A stretch of DNA of 64,000 nt from Tetragonia tetragonoides (GCA_038025085.1 CM076141.1:18168001-18232000), one strand, 5' to 3'. Counted from the first letter of the stretch, positions 11,964 to 23,442 are shown. Numbers and translations are program-made. Notes: a model not told the origin generated them from the sequence alone.

Positions 11964-12695
11964 TGTTGGGATTTTTGACCCACACAACAAATTCCTCCGA
12001 TTAGGACCCAAACACTCTAATACCAATCGCGGAATTAACAAATAAATATTGAAAACAACACACAATAATCAACACCAGATATAACGTGGAAAACCCCAAT
12101 AGGGTAAAAACCACGGGCCATACCGACAACAAATCCACTAACAAATTAATAGTGATTACAATGCCAAGCCAACAATTAACCCATCTAAAACCAGGTAAAC
12201 AACACAACGCCTAGTACAAGCGGCCCAGTACAATATCAATACCACCCGATTGACACTACTACCAAAATACTAGGATTGACACAATTACTTGTTGTAGGAA
12301 CCTCGTTGGTTTTGATGCCCGAACCAACAAACGCCTTACCTACGAACTCCCTGCCGTAGTGATTCACCTAATTAGATCTCCCCCTAATTAGGATTTCCAT
12401 GGAGGGCTCATGGCCTCGCTGCCGTCGTAGCTACCTCACCGTCATCGAGCTACATCTTCGCCAAGTCCTCAGTTTGCCTCTGTTAGCTTATTTAGGATGT
12501 CACATACACCCTAAGTCCCTAACCCTTGCTGCCACTTGTCAATAACCTTGTGGGCCAAGGAAACTCATAGCCCAAATTCCCCTGTAACAAACTCACGCAA
12601 CTTGCAATTCAGTTTCAACTTATTTTACTTTTCCTTTTTCCTTTTTTTTCTTTCTATCTTTTGGTGTTTCTCATAAATTGGGATATAACCCAATA
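11964..12695 (-). mobile_element. Solo LTR with target duplication ACATG
   Basis: Begins TGTTGGG and ends CCCAATA (degenerate CCCAACA), and is flanked on both sides by ACATG (11959-11963 and 12696-12700). There is no internal domain, so this is a solo LTR of 732 bp. The block AACGTGGAAAACCCC near its left side resembles the 3' end of copia LTRs read in reverse, which suggests minus orientation. Confidence 0.8.
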
Positions 12696-13724
12696 ACATG
12701 TACCCTATAAAATGATTGCATTGCATTTAACTTTTTTTATTTAGAGGATTGCATTACATTTACCTCAATGTTGACGATGGTGTAATGAACTGAAAAATGA
12801 CGGGTTTTATAGATGAGAAAGAAGCCAAGTAGTTGAAATTTTGAACTTTATTGCATTTTTTTTCTGTGGAAACAAAAGTGTGTTGCAGGCAATTAAATAT
12901 TTTTTTCTTTTTTGATAAACTATGCATGCAATATTAATGTTATGTGAATTGTGAACACAGCTTAATTGACTACCCTCAAAAAAAAAAAAAAAAAAAAAGA
13001 CAGCTTGACTAACTTATTCTCTGTATTTCTTGCTATCAGAAAATAAATAAATTGAATTTAAAATGATTTTTTTTGCTATTCAGTATATATTCACGGTATC
13101 CAAACATGTCATTACATGTGGTGATTTTGTCAACCAAAGGTTCCGTATACAGTGATGCAATCCGTATATTCCCATTCTCATTATTTTGGGATCCTCTTGC
13201 AGAAAACGTTTGTCTAATTACGTTTTATTCGTTTTGGTTGATCATCTTATTTTAAACAGGGTCACTATGTTAACAGTTAGAGTCACAATAATCAAAGGGT
13301 GACCCAAGATATCACAGGGATCCTTTCTATCGTTTAAAGTGTTACTTTTATATGATGTTTTAAGGATTACTAGATTTGTTTTCTGAACCTTCACATTCAG
13401 CTTGTTACTCGACATTTTGTAAATTAATTGGTTCCACGACGTTAACTACTACTACAAATGGTGTCAAAGTTCATACTTTCAAATGTGAACAAGCAATGCA
13501 TGCAAATAACATATTTGTCATATATAGATAGTGTGTCTACCACAGGATCAGACCATCGTACCTGTCTTACCAGAGAAAAAAGTAATTACTTGTATTACGG
13601 CATCAAAACTACTTCTTGACTCAACTTCTCCGACTTTTTTTAGGTAATAATGCAGAAAATATATAAATCAAAGTGCAAAATGCAGAATTACTTATATTGA
13701 ATTAGAGGATACATTAAGTACATC

Positions 13725-13781
<57 letters not shown>

Positions 13782-14196
13782 CCGTATTGTTGGACTCTCT
13801 ACAGCAGTGTTGTATCTCAAGATCTTGAATAGTTCATGTTTTTCCTGCTAATTATGTCATCATTAATTAGTACTGAAGTACTCCTCCATCTTCGTGCATG
13901 ATCTTCACAGCCTAATCGTAATTGAACAACTTCAAACCCTTGCAGCATCTAGACAGTCGGCTATCATCAGAGTTATAATAAGACTGAGTTAGTTATGTAG
14001 ATAGTATAATGCCACAAAGGCACAAAGTATATCAAATTTCTTCAATCCAAGATAATTTCAACAGAAATAAGCAGCATTTAGGATACCACCACAGTGGTGA
14101 GGGGTGTACTAATTAGAAAATGCAAGCATGCCGCCTCCTCCTTCACGTACCACAATTTCGCTATTTTGTTTGTATAGTATACTATTCGTTACATAC
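12696..14196. repeat. Gene-free stretch with GGGTCAC repeat and duplicated block
   Basis: An A-run lies at 12977-12998. From about 13136 to 13740 the sequence (TTCCGTATACAGTGATGCAA onward) is repeated in the same orientation at 18832-19330, on the other side of the FAR1-type gene. A TA/GA microsatellite at 13725-13776 closes the block. No gene is supported. Confidence 0.6.
13725..13776. repeat. Compound TA/GA microsatellite
   Basis: A run of AT dinucleotides passes directly into a run of AG dinucleotides. Slippage-prone and non-coding. Confidence 0.95.
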
Positions 14197-14455
14197 TACT
14201 CCCTCCGTTTTTTGAAGATGCTTACATTTGCTTTTTCACGGTCTCCAATGCACTACTTTGACCGTAGATAATTGTAATAATATGCAAATATAAATTATAA
14301 AATTATAATTTTTCAAACGTATTCTTTAAAATGAAAAAAACAATAGCATTTTTACAATATAAATCTTTGTATTTTTTCACCAATTCATGGTCAAAGTCTA
14401 TGAACTTTGACCTTGAAAAATGAAGTGTAAGCATCTTGGTGAAACGGATACGGTA
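14197..14455. mobile_element. Stowaway-like MITE
   Basis: Terminal inverted repeats begin TACTCCCTCCGTTTTTTGAA and end GAAACGGATACGGTA. They share the inner GATGCTTACA/TGTAAGCATC and sit on a TA target. The CTCCCTCCGTTT end is characteristic of Stowaway (Tc1/mariner) elements in plants. About 259 bp, no ORF. Confidence 0.8.
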
Positions 14456-14557
14456 TATATTGATCACATCATCAAAATATAAAAGTACGGAGTACCAGGG
14501 CACTTACCAATAAGTGAAAGAACACCCATGAAATTAGTAAAATCCCTCAACTTTTAG

Positions 14558-17236
14558 TCAGTACTCTTTGTCAGGCTCATAATCTCCAAAGAGTTCTTCA
14601 TCAGTACAGTTTATAGCCTCCTCCTGCAACAATAAAAATTAATATAATTAACATGTTCAATTTTGAAAATCAGTGACCAAATACTCCATATATATATGAG
14701 TATTAATGATCCGTACCAGGTAATGGAAATTAATGTTGCCCTCCCGCTTATCGTTGGAGCGTGGCATTAAACTGGCAAAACTTTGTAGGGTCGTATGAGA
14801 GCCGGACATAGGGTACTGGTTTGATGATACCAGCTCTCTACGATACACCTGCTCATTATAAGGAGGCGCCATGCTAAAATTAGGATTATGAGACCTCGTG
14901 CTAATAGAAGGTAGTGTGCAAGGAGGCCTCACAGAAGCTCTAGAAGGTGGTGTTGAAGGAGGCCCTATGTTGCTTACAGGCTGCTGGAATCTGGTGAAAG
15001 GCCATTCAGGCCTCTGAATTGCATTGTTAGAAGCCACCTCCTTGCCCTTGCCTCTAGCCTTCGGTGGCGGGTTTGGAGGATCATTCACCTTTGCATGTTT
15101 ACTCCAATCATATTTGTCGGCAAGGTTAATTGTGGAAAAGTGTTTCGAAAGAGCAGTAATGCCTTCCTTTGCACTTTTAAAAAGCTCGCTATGCCTCGAT
15201 CCCATGTAAGCTAACTGCTTACACATGCCAACGAGGACACCGTACCACGCCGTTTGACAGGCCTCTTCCGAAGAATTCGGTTCTGGGGGAGCATCCAATT
15301 GGGCTCTTGCATGAGGTGTCCACCTATTCAGTATAGGGCCACTGGGCAATTCTGCCATGCCCAAATTCTTCATAACACAAATAACGTGTCGACAAGGGAT
15401 TCCAACACATTCTATCTTCCTACAGCTGCATGTCATTGTCTTTTGTGTCGGATCATTTACAACAACCCATACTGGATATTCAACACCAGACCTATGTAGA
15501 AAGAACGTTTTGCGGAGGCTTTTTGGATCGTTATTGCTGGCTGGTCCACGACACACATACAAACCCTCGAATTCTATCTCTCTGAGTACCATGTGAAACA
15601 CCTTTCTTGTGTATAGACTAGCCGCATGCTTCTCGATGTTTCTCAACGCCATGCGCAGAACTGGCTTTGTGTGGTTCGATATGAACTTCTGTTGCAACAC
15701 TTTATGCCTCAATTCGTTCAGAGCCAGATCGTACATCTCAAAGAACTCATACATCCTCATCCTATATTGCAAGAATATCTTGAGGTATGAGTTCATGCTC
15801 TCACATCTCTTGGTAGTTCTCATCCCAGCAAAAAACTTGCTTCCGAGATACGCTTCGGCCCATTTATCCCTCAATTGATAGAGTTCATCATTCACCCAAG
15901 AATTTTCTTGCATACCGAAATGTGACACAAACCTAGGCCAATGGGCCTCGATTTCCTCCTTCGTACGGAAACAGTTCGAAAATCTTGCAAATGCAGCAGT
16001 AAATTCATTACTTGTATGACTCTTGGCATTCCGTGAGAGATGCCATAAACAAAGCCGGTGTTTAGACGTACCCAACACTGTTTTAATGGCATAAGTCATC
16101 GCATGGTCACCGTCTATTACAACGGTTGTGGGGAGTTTTTTTTTACGTGTTTCATTGCCTCAAGGAAAGTATTGAGCAACCACACATAAGATTCTTTTTT
16201 TTTCATCCACCAACAACGCACATTCAAACACCACAGTTTGTCTATGGTTGTTCACACCAACGATGATGACAAACGGCATCTCATATTTGTTCACCCGATA
16301 GGTTGCGTCAAATGCAACCGTGTCGGAGAACGCTTCATAATCCATCTTTGATTCTCCATCACACCAAAAAAACGATTTCAGCTCTCCGGTGTCCTCGTGC
16401 ACCTCGTAATCGTAAAACATGGACGAATTGTTTAAGCTTTTAGCACGCAAATATCCCATAGCGCCCTCAGCATCACCTACTAATATCTCACGCTCCCGAC
16501 GTATCTTGGTAAAGAAATTGTACAAGTCTTTACGAGTGAATCCAACATTTTTGAAACTTCCCCCTTGAGCAGCCTTATAGCGATTAATTTGTGAAACCCT
16601 TAACCCACTTTTCAACATTAGTTTGGCCTGTGCTCCACTAGCTTCGTCTGTGCCTCGGTTACATTTAAGTAAATGGGTCATATTTGGAGGAACAAGTTCG
16701 TGGCTGTGCTTATCCTGAAACTTGCGTACCGACCACATTTCTCCATTAGTAGCATCGACGGTTTGTACAATTTCTGCTTTACAAAAATACCTTTTGAGTG
16801 ACACGTTTCTTCTCTTAATTTGAGCATGTCCCTCTGTTTTTTTGGGAGTCGACTCTCCTTCTTTGCAGCAAACTAAATGCTTTCTGATCGGTGTCATAGT
16901 GTCAGCGATGTAACCCGTATCACGGATCCCAACTCCAAACCCCAACATGGTGGCGTAACTTTTGTACCATTTTTCTCCTTCTTCAACTGTATTGAACTTC
17001 ATCTGCATCACTTCCTGATGATTGATAAATGGTTTGGATGAGTGTGTGTACACTCCTTCGTCCTGCACTTCATTCATTTCTACTTTTGGATCATTTCCAT
17101 CACTTGGTATTTTGATGTCCTTTGTATCAGATTCATGTTCATATGATGACGACGATGCCTCAGGTAATGCTGCTGATGAATGGTCCCCCATATAACCTGT
17201 TTGTGTATAACCTTTATAAGAGTAACCCAAACCCAT
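14558..17236 (-). CDS. FAR1/FHY3-like (MULE transposase-derived) protein
   Basis: FAR1-related proteins are transcription factors derived from Mutator-like transposases. The N-terminal part has a FAR1 DNA-binding domain: FNTVEEGEKWYKSYA, a CKAEIV cysteine and HSHEL histidines. The central part is the MULE transposase fold, with VAFDATYRVNKYEMPF (first Asp), VVIDGDHAM (second Asp) and HRLCLWHLSRNA. The C-terminal part has a SWIM zinc finger, CSCRKIECVGIPCRH. The last exon was found by eye: donor CTG|GTACGG at 14717/14716, acceptor TTGCAG|GAGGAG at 14624/14623, stop at 14558-14560; the join is in frame and adds an acidic tail. As sequenced, two 9-T runs (16136-16144 and 16195-16203) put the stretch between them out of frame and create a stop at 16160, but the shifts cancel. 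Start taken at the ATG at 17236; an upstream exon is possible. Either an intact gene with sequencing errors or a recent pseudogene. Confidence 0.85.
14624..14716 (-). other. Predicted intron of the FAR1-like gene
   Basis: Canonical GT (14716-14715) and AG (14625-14624) ends. Removing it joins two coding exons without a frame change and replaces a read-through tail by a short acidic C-terminus ending in PDKEY and a stop. Confidence 0.65.
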
Positions 17237-17545
17237 ATTGACAGTGTAACCTCCTTCCGCATAATGATTATGCCAGCCCTTCAAGAGAAAAATTAACTTG
17301 ATGAGCACTATTTATGTAAACGATTTTATCACATTTATGGACACCATTGAACTGAACTGAACACCACTTGAATGTGAGACAAAAGTTATTTTTCCCAGAT
17401 TCGATAGATTTGTTTTCCTCTAGCTCATAAACAAAAACTGATTCTGACGCTGTTGTTTTAAGCCCCATTTTTCTACGGTTTATGGATCACTAACTTTTTC
17501 TGTAATAAAAATTGTCAGGAGATTAACAAATGCCAGATCGATCAG
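17237..17545. other. Upstream flank of the FAR1-like gene
   Basis: A possible splice acceptor (TTGAAG|GGCTGG, about 17271) and a 66-residue minus-strand frame at 17268-17468 could represent a 5' leader or first exon. The evidence is too weak to call. Confidence 0.3.
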
Positions 17546-17924
17546 TCTCCTAGTATAACATGTATTAGGATTCTATCGCTCTGTCAAACTCTTGTGTTAT
17601 AAATAGCTTTGCTAATCATCAATAAAGCTTAGCTAGTTCACTCAAAAAAAAAAAAAAGCTTTGCTAGTTCACAATCATAAATTTTAACATGGTATCAAAG
17701 CAAGTTTGTTCCTAAGGACCTAACCACAAGCTTCCGCTTCGCAAGTCCACTCTAGCAAAGGCTGTTCGTGAAATTTCTCAACATTTCCTTATGCGATCTT
17801 CTTTAAGTAATATCTAGTCCAAAAAAAAAAAAAAAACAGTCTATAGTTTGCATAGTCAACGCAAGAAACCAGGCAAATAGTTCAAGTTTCTGCTCTTCCT
17901 TCATTCCAAAGAAGAACAGCTACA

Positions 17925-18059
17925 ATGGCTCGTATCAAGCAAACCACTCGCAAGTCCACTCTAGCAAAGGCCCCTATGAAGCAATTGGCCTTCAAGGCAG
18001 CCCGAAAGTCCCTCCCTTTGATGGGTCTAAAGAGGGATCTATTACACTACCTATTATGA
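17925..18059 (+). pseudogene. Histone H3 N-terminal tail fragment inside the LTR element
   Basis: The frame from ATG at 17925 reads as the N-terminal tail of histone H3: [12 protein letters not shown], then [16 protein letters not shown], then degenerates and stops after 44 residues. Lysines at tail positions 4, 9, 14, 18, 23 and 27 are all kept, while T3, G12-G13, R17 and T22 are changed. The histone-fold domain is missing. The leader before the ATG (pyrimidine-rich, then ACAGCTACA) looks like a captured 5' UTR. A 23-bp piece of the same coding sequence is also present at about 17742-17764. Not expected to form a nucleosomal histone. Confidence 0.75.
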
Positions 18060-18197
18060 TGAACGAGAACTTGCATGAAGCGGTTTTCGGAAGATAGCGG
18101 AGCTACTGTCCATTTTGCAGCAGTAGATGAAAATAAAAATAAAAAAGGTGTTCATATGATGTACAAGATTACCTTCATAATGATAATTAATTTTATC

Positions 18198-18199
18198 AT

Positions 18200-18228
<29 letters not shown>
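18198..18228 (+). repeat. CAA microsatellite
   Basis: A run of AAC/CAA trinucleotides in the internal region of the miniature LTR element. Confidence 0.9.
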
Positions 18229-18231
<3 letters not shown>

Positions 18232-18779
18232 GCGTTAAAGGACTATTATATTAAGACTATGGAATTATTTTAGTTATTCCTTAATTAAGGAATCTAGTAT
18301 TTTCCATAGTCTAGATATATATTGTATCCTTTTTAACAGTTCTCCTATCTTGTATCCAAGTTGGGCATTCTAGATTCTCATGCTCCAACTTGAGGGGGAG
18401 TATTAAGACTATGAAATTAGTTTAGTTATTGCAAATCATTAAGGACTCTAGTATTTTCCATAGTCTATATATATCTATTGTTTCCATATTCAATTCAATC
18501 TCCTAGTATAACATGTATTAGGATTCCATATCTACAGTTCTTATACACAGTTCACAATCATAAATTTAACAATTCTTTCTACTAAATAAGTTTCACTTCT
18601 ACGGACATGTTCTTTTCTACTGGTTTTCAGTTTTGCCCAGTTATCCCCACTTTTCACCGATTACCAGTTAGGAGTATTTTTTGATAATTTGACATATTAA
18701 ACATGATAGTTAAACATCCATGTTATAAAACATAAATATGTATTGACTTTGTATTTATACATGAGTAAAAAATCTTTTA

Positions 18780-18832
<53 letters not shown>
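18780..18832. repeat. AAT microsatellite
   Basis: A pure run of TAA/AAT trinucleotides. It gives spurious poly-Asn and poly-Leu frames and is not coding. Confidence 0.95.
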
Positions 18833-19330
18833 TCCGTATACAGTGAAGCAATCCGTATATTCCCAATCTCATTATTTCGGGATCCTCTTAGAGGAAACGT
18901 TTGTATAATCACTTTATATTCATTTTTGCTGATCATCTTATTTTAAACAGGGACACTCTATTAACATTTAGGGTCACAATAATCGTAGGGGGACCCAAGT
19001 TATCACAGGGGTCATTTCTCTCGTTTAAAGTGTTATTTTTATGATGTAGATTAATTGGTTCCACGACGTTAAGCTATCAAGGTACGTACTTACAAATGGT
19101 GTCAAAATTCATACTTAATCTAATGTAAACAAGCAATGCATGCAATAACATATTTGATCATATATAAATTCTGTACCACAGTTACCAGAGAAAATAATAA
19201 TTACTACTTCTTAAGTCAACTCCACCATCTTTTTTTTAGGTAATAATGCAGAACATTATAAATCAAAGTGCAATGCGGACTTATATTGATTTAGAGGGTA
19301 CATTAAGTACGTCATATCTTTGTTTTCAAA
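18833..19330 (+). repeat. Second copy of the 13136-13740 block
   Basis: Starts TTCCGTATACAGTGAAGCAA and follows 13136 onward with scattered substitutions, including GGGTCACAATAATC and GTTAACATTT-like words. It lies in the same orientation on the far side of the FAR1-like gene and the miniature LTR element. Confidence 0.75.
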
Positions 19331-20830
19331 AAACCAAAAAAAAAAGTACGTCACATCTTTTATCCATGAAGTGCAATTACAGAAACAAAACATTTAAAAT
19401 GCATTGAAGTAAAAACATTTATATATTCCCAACTTATACGACCCAAAAAGGTTTTTATTGGAGCATAGATGAACAAAGAAGAAACACATACTTGCCCAAG
19501 TTGAGCCCCGTGCACTGTTATATTATCCATGAAGTGTCTCTCGTATTCCAAATATGTTCTTGAAGCTGCTAACCTTTGTGTATCTCTCTCACTCACTCAT
19601 ATCCTTCATATTGCTCTTAAAGTGGTTCGTTGTAGGGTTGCTATAGACTGTATAGTATTTACTATTTTCTTGCCTTATGTGGAAATCAAATTTATAAATA
19701 TTGATATGATCGATCATCTTCCACTTCGTTCTTATTGACATAAGAAAGCAAGATTCACATATCTAACCAAATATTTATAACAGACAGGTCTAGTTCGATC
19801 TTGCAGAAAAGCATAACTCTTATTTATTTTGAAGGTTCAGCAATCTTAGGGTGGTTGTATGTTGTATATACAATTTTCTTGCCTTCTACTTTAATGATAA
19901 TCTTTAAGAGAATCAATTAAAAGATCACATAACCAAAGAACCTTGCAGTGGTCGTAGGGCCCTTGTACAGATGTATATTTATGTCTTCTCTGTAAAAATA
20001 TGACTTGCATTTCTATAAGGTAATATTATTAACTAATTTATCAATCATCACATTTTCCCTTCAAACATCTGGACTACTCTCTGTTGGAGAAATTTAATAA
20101 TGGCACAGAAGAAGCAAATACACTTTGATGAACAATCTATTTTACTGTTTATTGCTTAAACAAACTCAATAATAGTAAATAATGCCTATTTACGCTTACA
20201 ATCTAGTGAACCTCGCTCTAGCTAAATTTATGCAGCTAATGGAAAACATGCATGGAGCATAATCTACTACCCACTAGTCCACTAACCAACTATCCACGTT
20301 TTATTACTGATGCTAAGTTACGTACAAAATAAATAGGAACTAGTTAAAAATAACACAGAATAACTTTTTGATAATTATTATAATAATTAATAATTTCATT
20401 AAATTTTAGGGTGACATGGGACAATAATCAAAGGGTGAACTCAGATATCGAATCGGACAGCTCTACCAATTTGAGCGTCACTTTATAACGATTTCATTAA
20501 GGAATAAGGATGATCACTTCTTCTGTCTTTTATGTTTAAACTTTGAAGGATCACTTCTTCTCTCATTTTTGTTTGAAGAGTCACTTTATTATTATTGCGT
20601 AGGGTCACAACAAATCAATGAATAACGCCTGATGACCAAAGCGGGTGCTTTTGTATTTAATGTATCTCTATCCTTTTATGCATTACTTATTCATGGTTTA
20701 AGGATCGTATATCACTCACTCCCACTATAGTAATGTATGTTTAAAGGTTCACTTCTATGGTTTTATTTGTTTAAAAGGCCACGTCTTCAATGTTGTTTAA
20801 GGGCTACTAAAGCATGGTCGATAAGCTACA
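19331..20830 (+). repeat. Duplicated block, left copy
   Basis: From about 19619 to 20830 this sequence (GTTGTAGGGTTGCTATAGAC, TTGATATGATCGATCATC, and later GGGTCAC-type cores) is repeated at 23160-24780. No gene is supported; the short ORFs in it are not conserved between the copies. Confidence 0.7.
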
Positions 20831-21602
20831 AAAAAGCTGAACAACAAGTTAACAACTTCCTGGAGAATAAGAAAATCTCGATGGATTAGTACAATAACAC
20901 TTATAAATATATAATGTCGATCATTAAATATTTATCCAAGCTAACCGAATCTGAGCAATATTAATATATTATACACTGGTATTATATTATCCATGAATTA
21001 TGAATACATAATGAAGTTAATATAGTAGATTGTCATGATTACATTACTAATATTTAGGAGAATATTACATCACTTATATTCATAAGAATCGTAACATAAC
21101 GCAAATATATAAAACAATCTTCACAAACAAAATTAAACAACTTTAAGTACCTCAATGAGTAACAACGGACGTTAATTAATATTTATATGAGGTCAATTAC
21201 AGATGTATGCCTCTGAGGACCGAATATCAACTAACGTGTGTACAACACATTTTCTACCATTGTGAAGGTGAACTGTGATTATCCACGTAAAATCAGCTCC
21301 GCTGCTAGCTTAATTATCCACTCGTTAATTAGATCGAATATATATAACATGCATGATCTACATCAAATCAAGACAATACAAATATAGGATGCATAATATA
21401 TGGGGAAGTAAGCACTATCTCCATCAGCACAGCCTAGCTTCCTGTAATCGATTACCCCAATATTGCTTTAGATTGCATCTTCAAATTCTCCATAATTTCG
21501 GCCGATTCCCTGTAGCAGACAACATGATGATTATCGGCATAGAGAAGAAATTACAGTAATAACCATTAAAGTAAACTTTGGAGGCTCGACTTAGTACAAT
21601 AA
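20831..21602. other. Gene-free AT-rich stretch
   Basis: Strongly AT-rich sequence with many ATTA and TATA words. No reading frame, RNA gene or repeat end that I can support. Confidence 0.35.
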
Positions 21603-21875
21603 TTAAAGAACTATATATACCTCAATAAAGCCTTGAACACTTCGTGCACCAGCAGAATAATTATTATCCAACTCAAACTTAATGATATCTGAGTTCCACA
21701 TTATTATTATACCGCCAGCAAAACCATCGGGATCAACAATATGCCAATCAGTAAAGTGAAGCTGTGAATCCATAACCATATTGGAGCCGGATCTACTAAC
21801 CCTTGTTTCAGTGATTATGAAACGATCTGGAGACTTAGGAAATAATTGATTCCAGCTTATGAATGTGCAATCCAT
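21603..21875 (-). pseudogene. LINE-type endonuclease N-terminal fragment
   Basis: The 90-residue frame begins MDCTFISWN and contains FIITETRVSRSGSN and DGFAGGIIIMWNS. These match the start of the endonuclease/exonuclease/phosphatase domain of plant non-LTR retrotransposons (the N of SWN and E of TET are active-site positions). A complete domain is over 200 residues and is followed by reverse transcriptase; both are absent. It lies 39 bp downstream of a second open frame on the same strand, consistent with an ORF1-ORF2 arrangement. Confidence 0.6.
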
Positions 21876-21914
21876 TGGAATATGTTGTGCCTTTAAAGCC
21901 TCATATTCTGCATG

Positions 21915-22640
21915 TTAATCTAGCTCGGATAGATCTAAAAGTCTATTTGTATTTCTGTCGAAATGAAATAGGTGTCTTGGTTTAAAATAAATGTCGTGCA
22001 CCCTTCCTCCTCTACTATTATTGGGATCATCAAGCCACTTCACTGATAAGTGTATTTGTTTGATGCATATAGTTGATCTCAAAATTTGGACAGTGTTTGT
22101 GTAGCTCGATATAGCAATCCTCGTAGAATTACTGGCGAATGAATAAATATCTTCTGAACGCGTAGGAATACTTAATGATGGAGGAGCATCTAAAAGACTG
22201 ATCAACTCAATTGGTATAAGCTTATCCGGTTTGTTGTTCTTCATCTCTTCCATCAGTTCGGCCCACAGCTCATTAGGGAGGTGAACAAGATCTGACATTT
22301 GGGGAAGATGAGCAGGAACGATCGAAGACGTTTTAGGACAAAACATCATTAAACGTTTCCATGATGGATTGCCTAAAAGCTGTGGACATTCTATAATTTT
22401 CTTCAGGTCAATTATAGGGATGCGGCTCAACGATTCTGGAAGATCCTCCACGTTGGTCGGGGCTTCGGGGTCAACATAGTAGCCTGTGGAGTTCAACAAA
22501 ACCTCCGGGGATCTCAAGGTCAAAGGTTTGTCAAATGTGATTAGCCGAGGAACGAATAAATGCCCAAGCGATGGGCTATTGTTAGAGGATGGATGTGTAG
22601 AGGATGTACAAGAATTGTCGTTGCTTGTATCAGATTCCAT
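21915..22640 (-). CDS. Unrecognised 241-residue protein, possibly LINE ORF1
   Basis: Open from ATG at 22640 with a Ser/Thr/Asn-rich N-terminus, an acidic Pro-rich middle (DPEAPTNVEDLPESL) and a C-terminus with RGGRVHDIYFKPRHLFHF. I see no zinc knuckle, signal peptide or membrane segment and do not recognise the family. The downstream same-strand endonuclease-like frame suggests it may be the first ORF of a LINE-type element, but that is inference. It could equally be a lineage-specific gene fragment. Confidence 0.4.
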   Translation of the reverse strand: MESDTSNDNSCTSSTHPSSNNSPSLGHLFVPRLITFDKPLTLRSPEVLLNSTGYYVDPEAPTNVEDLPESLSRIPIIDLKKIIECPQLLGNPSWKRLMMFCPKTSSIVPAHLPQMSDLVHLPNELWAELMEEMKNNKPDKLIPIELISLLDAPPSLSIPTRSEDIYSFASNSTRIAISSYTNTVQILRSTICIKQIHLSVKWLDDPNNSRGGRVHDIYFKPRHLFHFDRNTNRLLDLSELD

Positions 22641-22721
22641 TGGAGAACAAACAGGTTATTAGGAGAAAGCGATCATGGACACATAAACAACTCTCGTAGA
22701 ATATACTTAAAAGTAGGCTAA

Positions 22722-22890
22722 GGCTATGTTTGGCACGCAGCTTTTGACAGCTTTTGAGATCAGAGCTTCAGCTTTTGGATGGAAGAAAAGCTATCAAAAG
22801 TTCTGTTTGGTTGCACAATGTTTTGAGGGAGCTGTAGCTTTTGAATGGGATCAAAAGTGTTTTGGTGAACGCTACTCAAAGTGAACTGTT
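22722..22890. mobile_element. MITE-like AGCTTTTG repeat
   Basis: Repeated and inverted AGCTTTTGA/TCAAAAGCT words after a GCTATGTTTGGCA start, a style typical of hAT-like MITEs. Ends and target duplication not resolved. Confidence 0.4.
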
Positions 22891-23139
22891 GGGGATTTTT
22901 CGCCCCACTAACATCAGATCAATTGACCAGGACGCTCTTATTTAACCAAATGATCTTGAGTGGTTTTACGGTGGTTGTAGTATTTACTATTTTGCCTTAA
23001 GTGGTAATCACAATTAATATTCAGATATATATCAGCTGCAATTTACTATCGAAAAAGGATCGGAGGCTGGTTGACTGGTTGTACGGAGTATTACTTTAAG
23101 TCTTTCATGAAGTGGTAATTACAGTATTTGATTTTGTTG

Positions 23140-23392
23140 GTGCTTCAAATTGCTCTTAAGTGGTCCGTTGTAGGGTTGCTATAGACTGTATAGTATTTAC
23201 TACAGTATTTTCTTGCCTTATGTGGAAATCAAATTACTTATAAATATTGATATGATCGATCATCTTCCACTTCGTCCTTATTGACATAAGAAAGCAAGAC
23301 TCACATAACCAAATATTTATAACAGACAGGTCTAGTTTGATCTTGCAGAGAAGCATAGCTCTTATTTATTTTGAGGGTTCGACAAGCCAAAA

Positions 23393-23442
<50 letters not shown>

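Larger units (their letters stand above)
17546..18571 (+). mobile_element. Miniature LTR element (TRIM-like) carrying a histone H3 piece
   Basis: The left LTR remnant (17546-17689) and right LTR (18401-18571) share TCTCCTAGTATAACATGTAT and the end TTCACAATCATAAATTTAACA-like sequence. Directly after the left LTR is TGGTATCAAAGC (17690-17701), a primer-binding site matching the 3' end of initiator Met tRNA. Directly before the right LTR is a polypurine tract, CTTGAGGGGGAG (18389-18400). An extra partial LTR head lies at about 18249-18360. There is no gag or pol; the short internal region instead holds a histone H3 fragment and a CAA microsatellite. The right LTR starts TA instead of TG. Confidence 0.65.

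Noticed and set aside
15024..15878. Several plus-strand frames of 60-90 residues
   Set aside because: Antisense shadows of the FAR1-like coding sequence.
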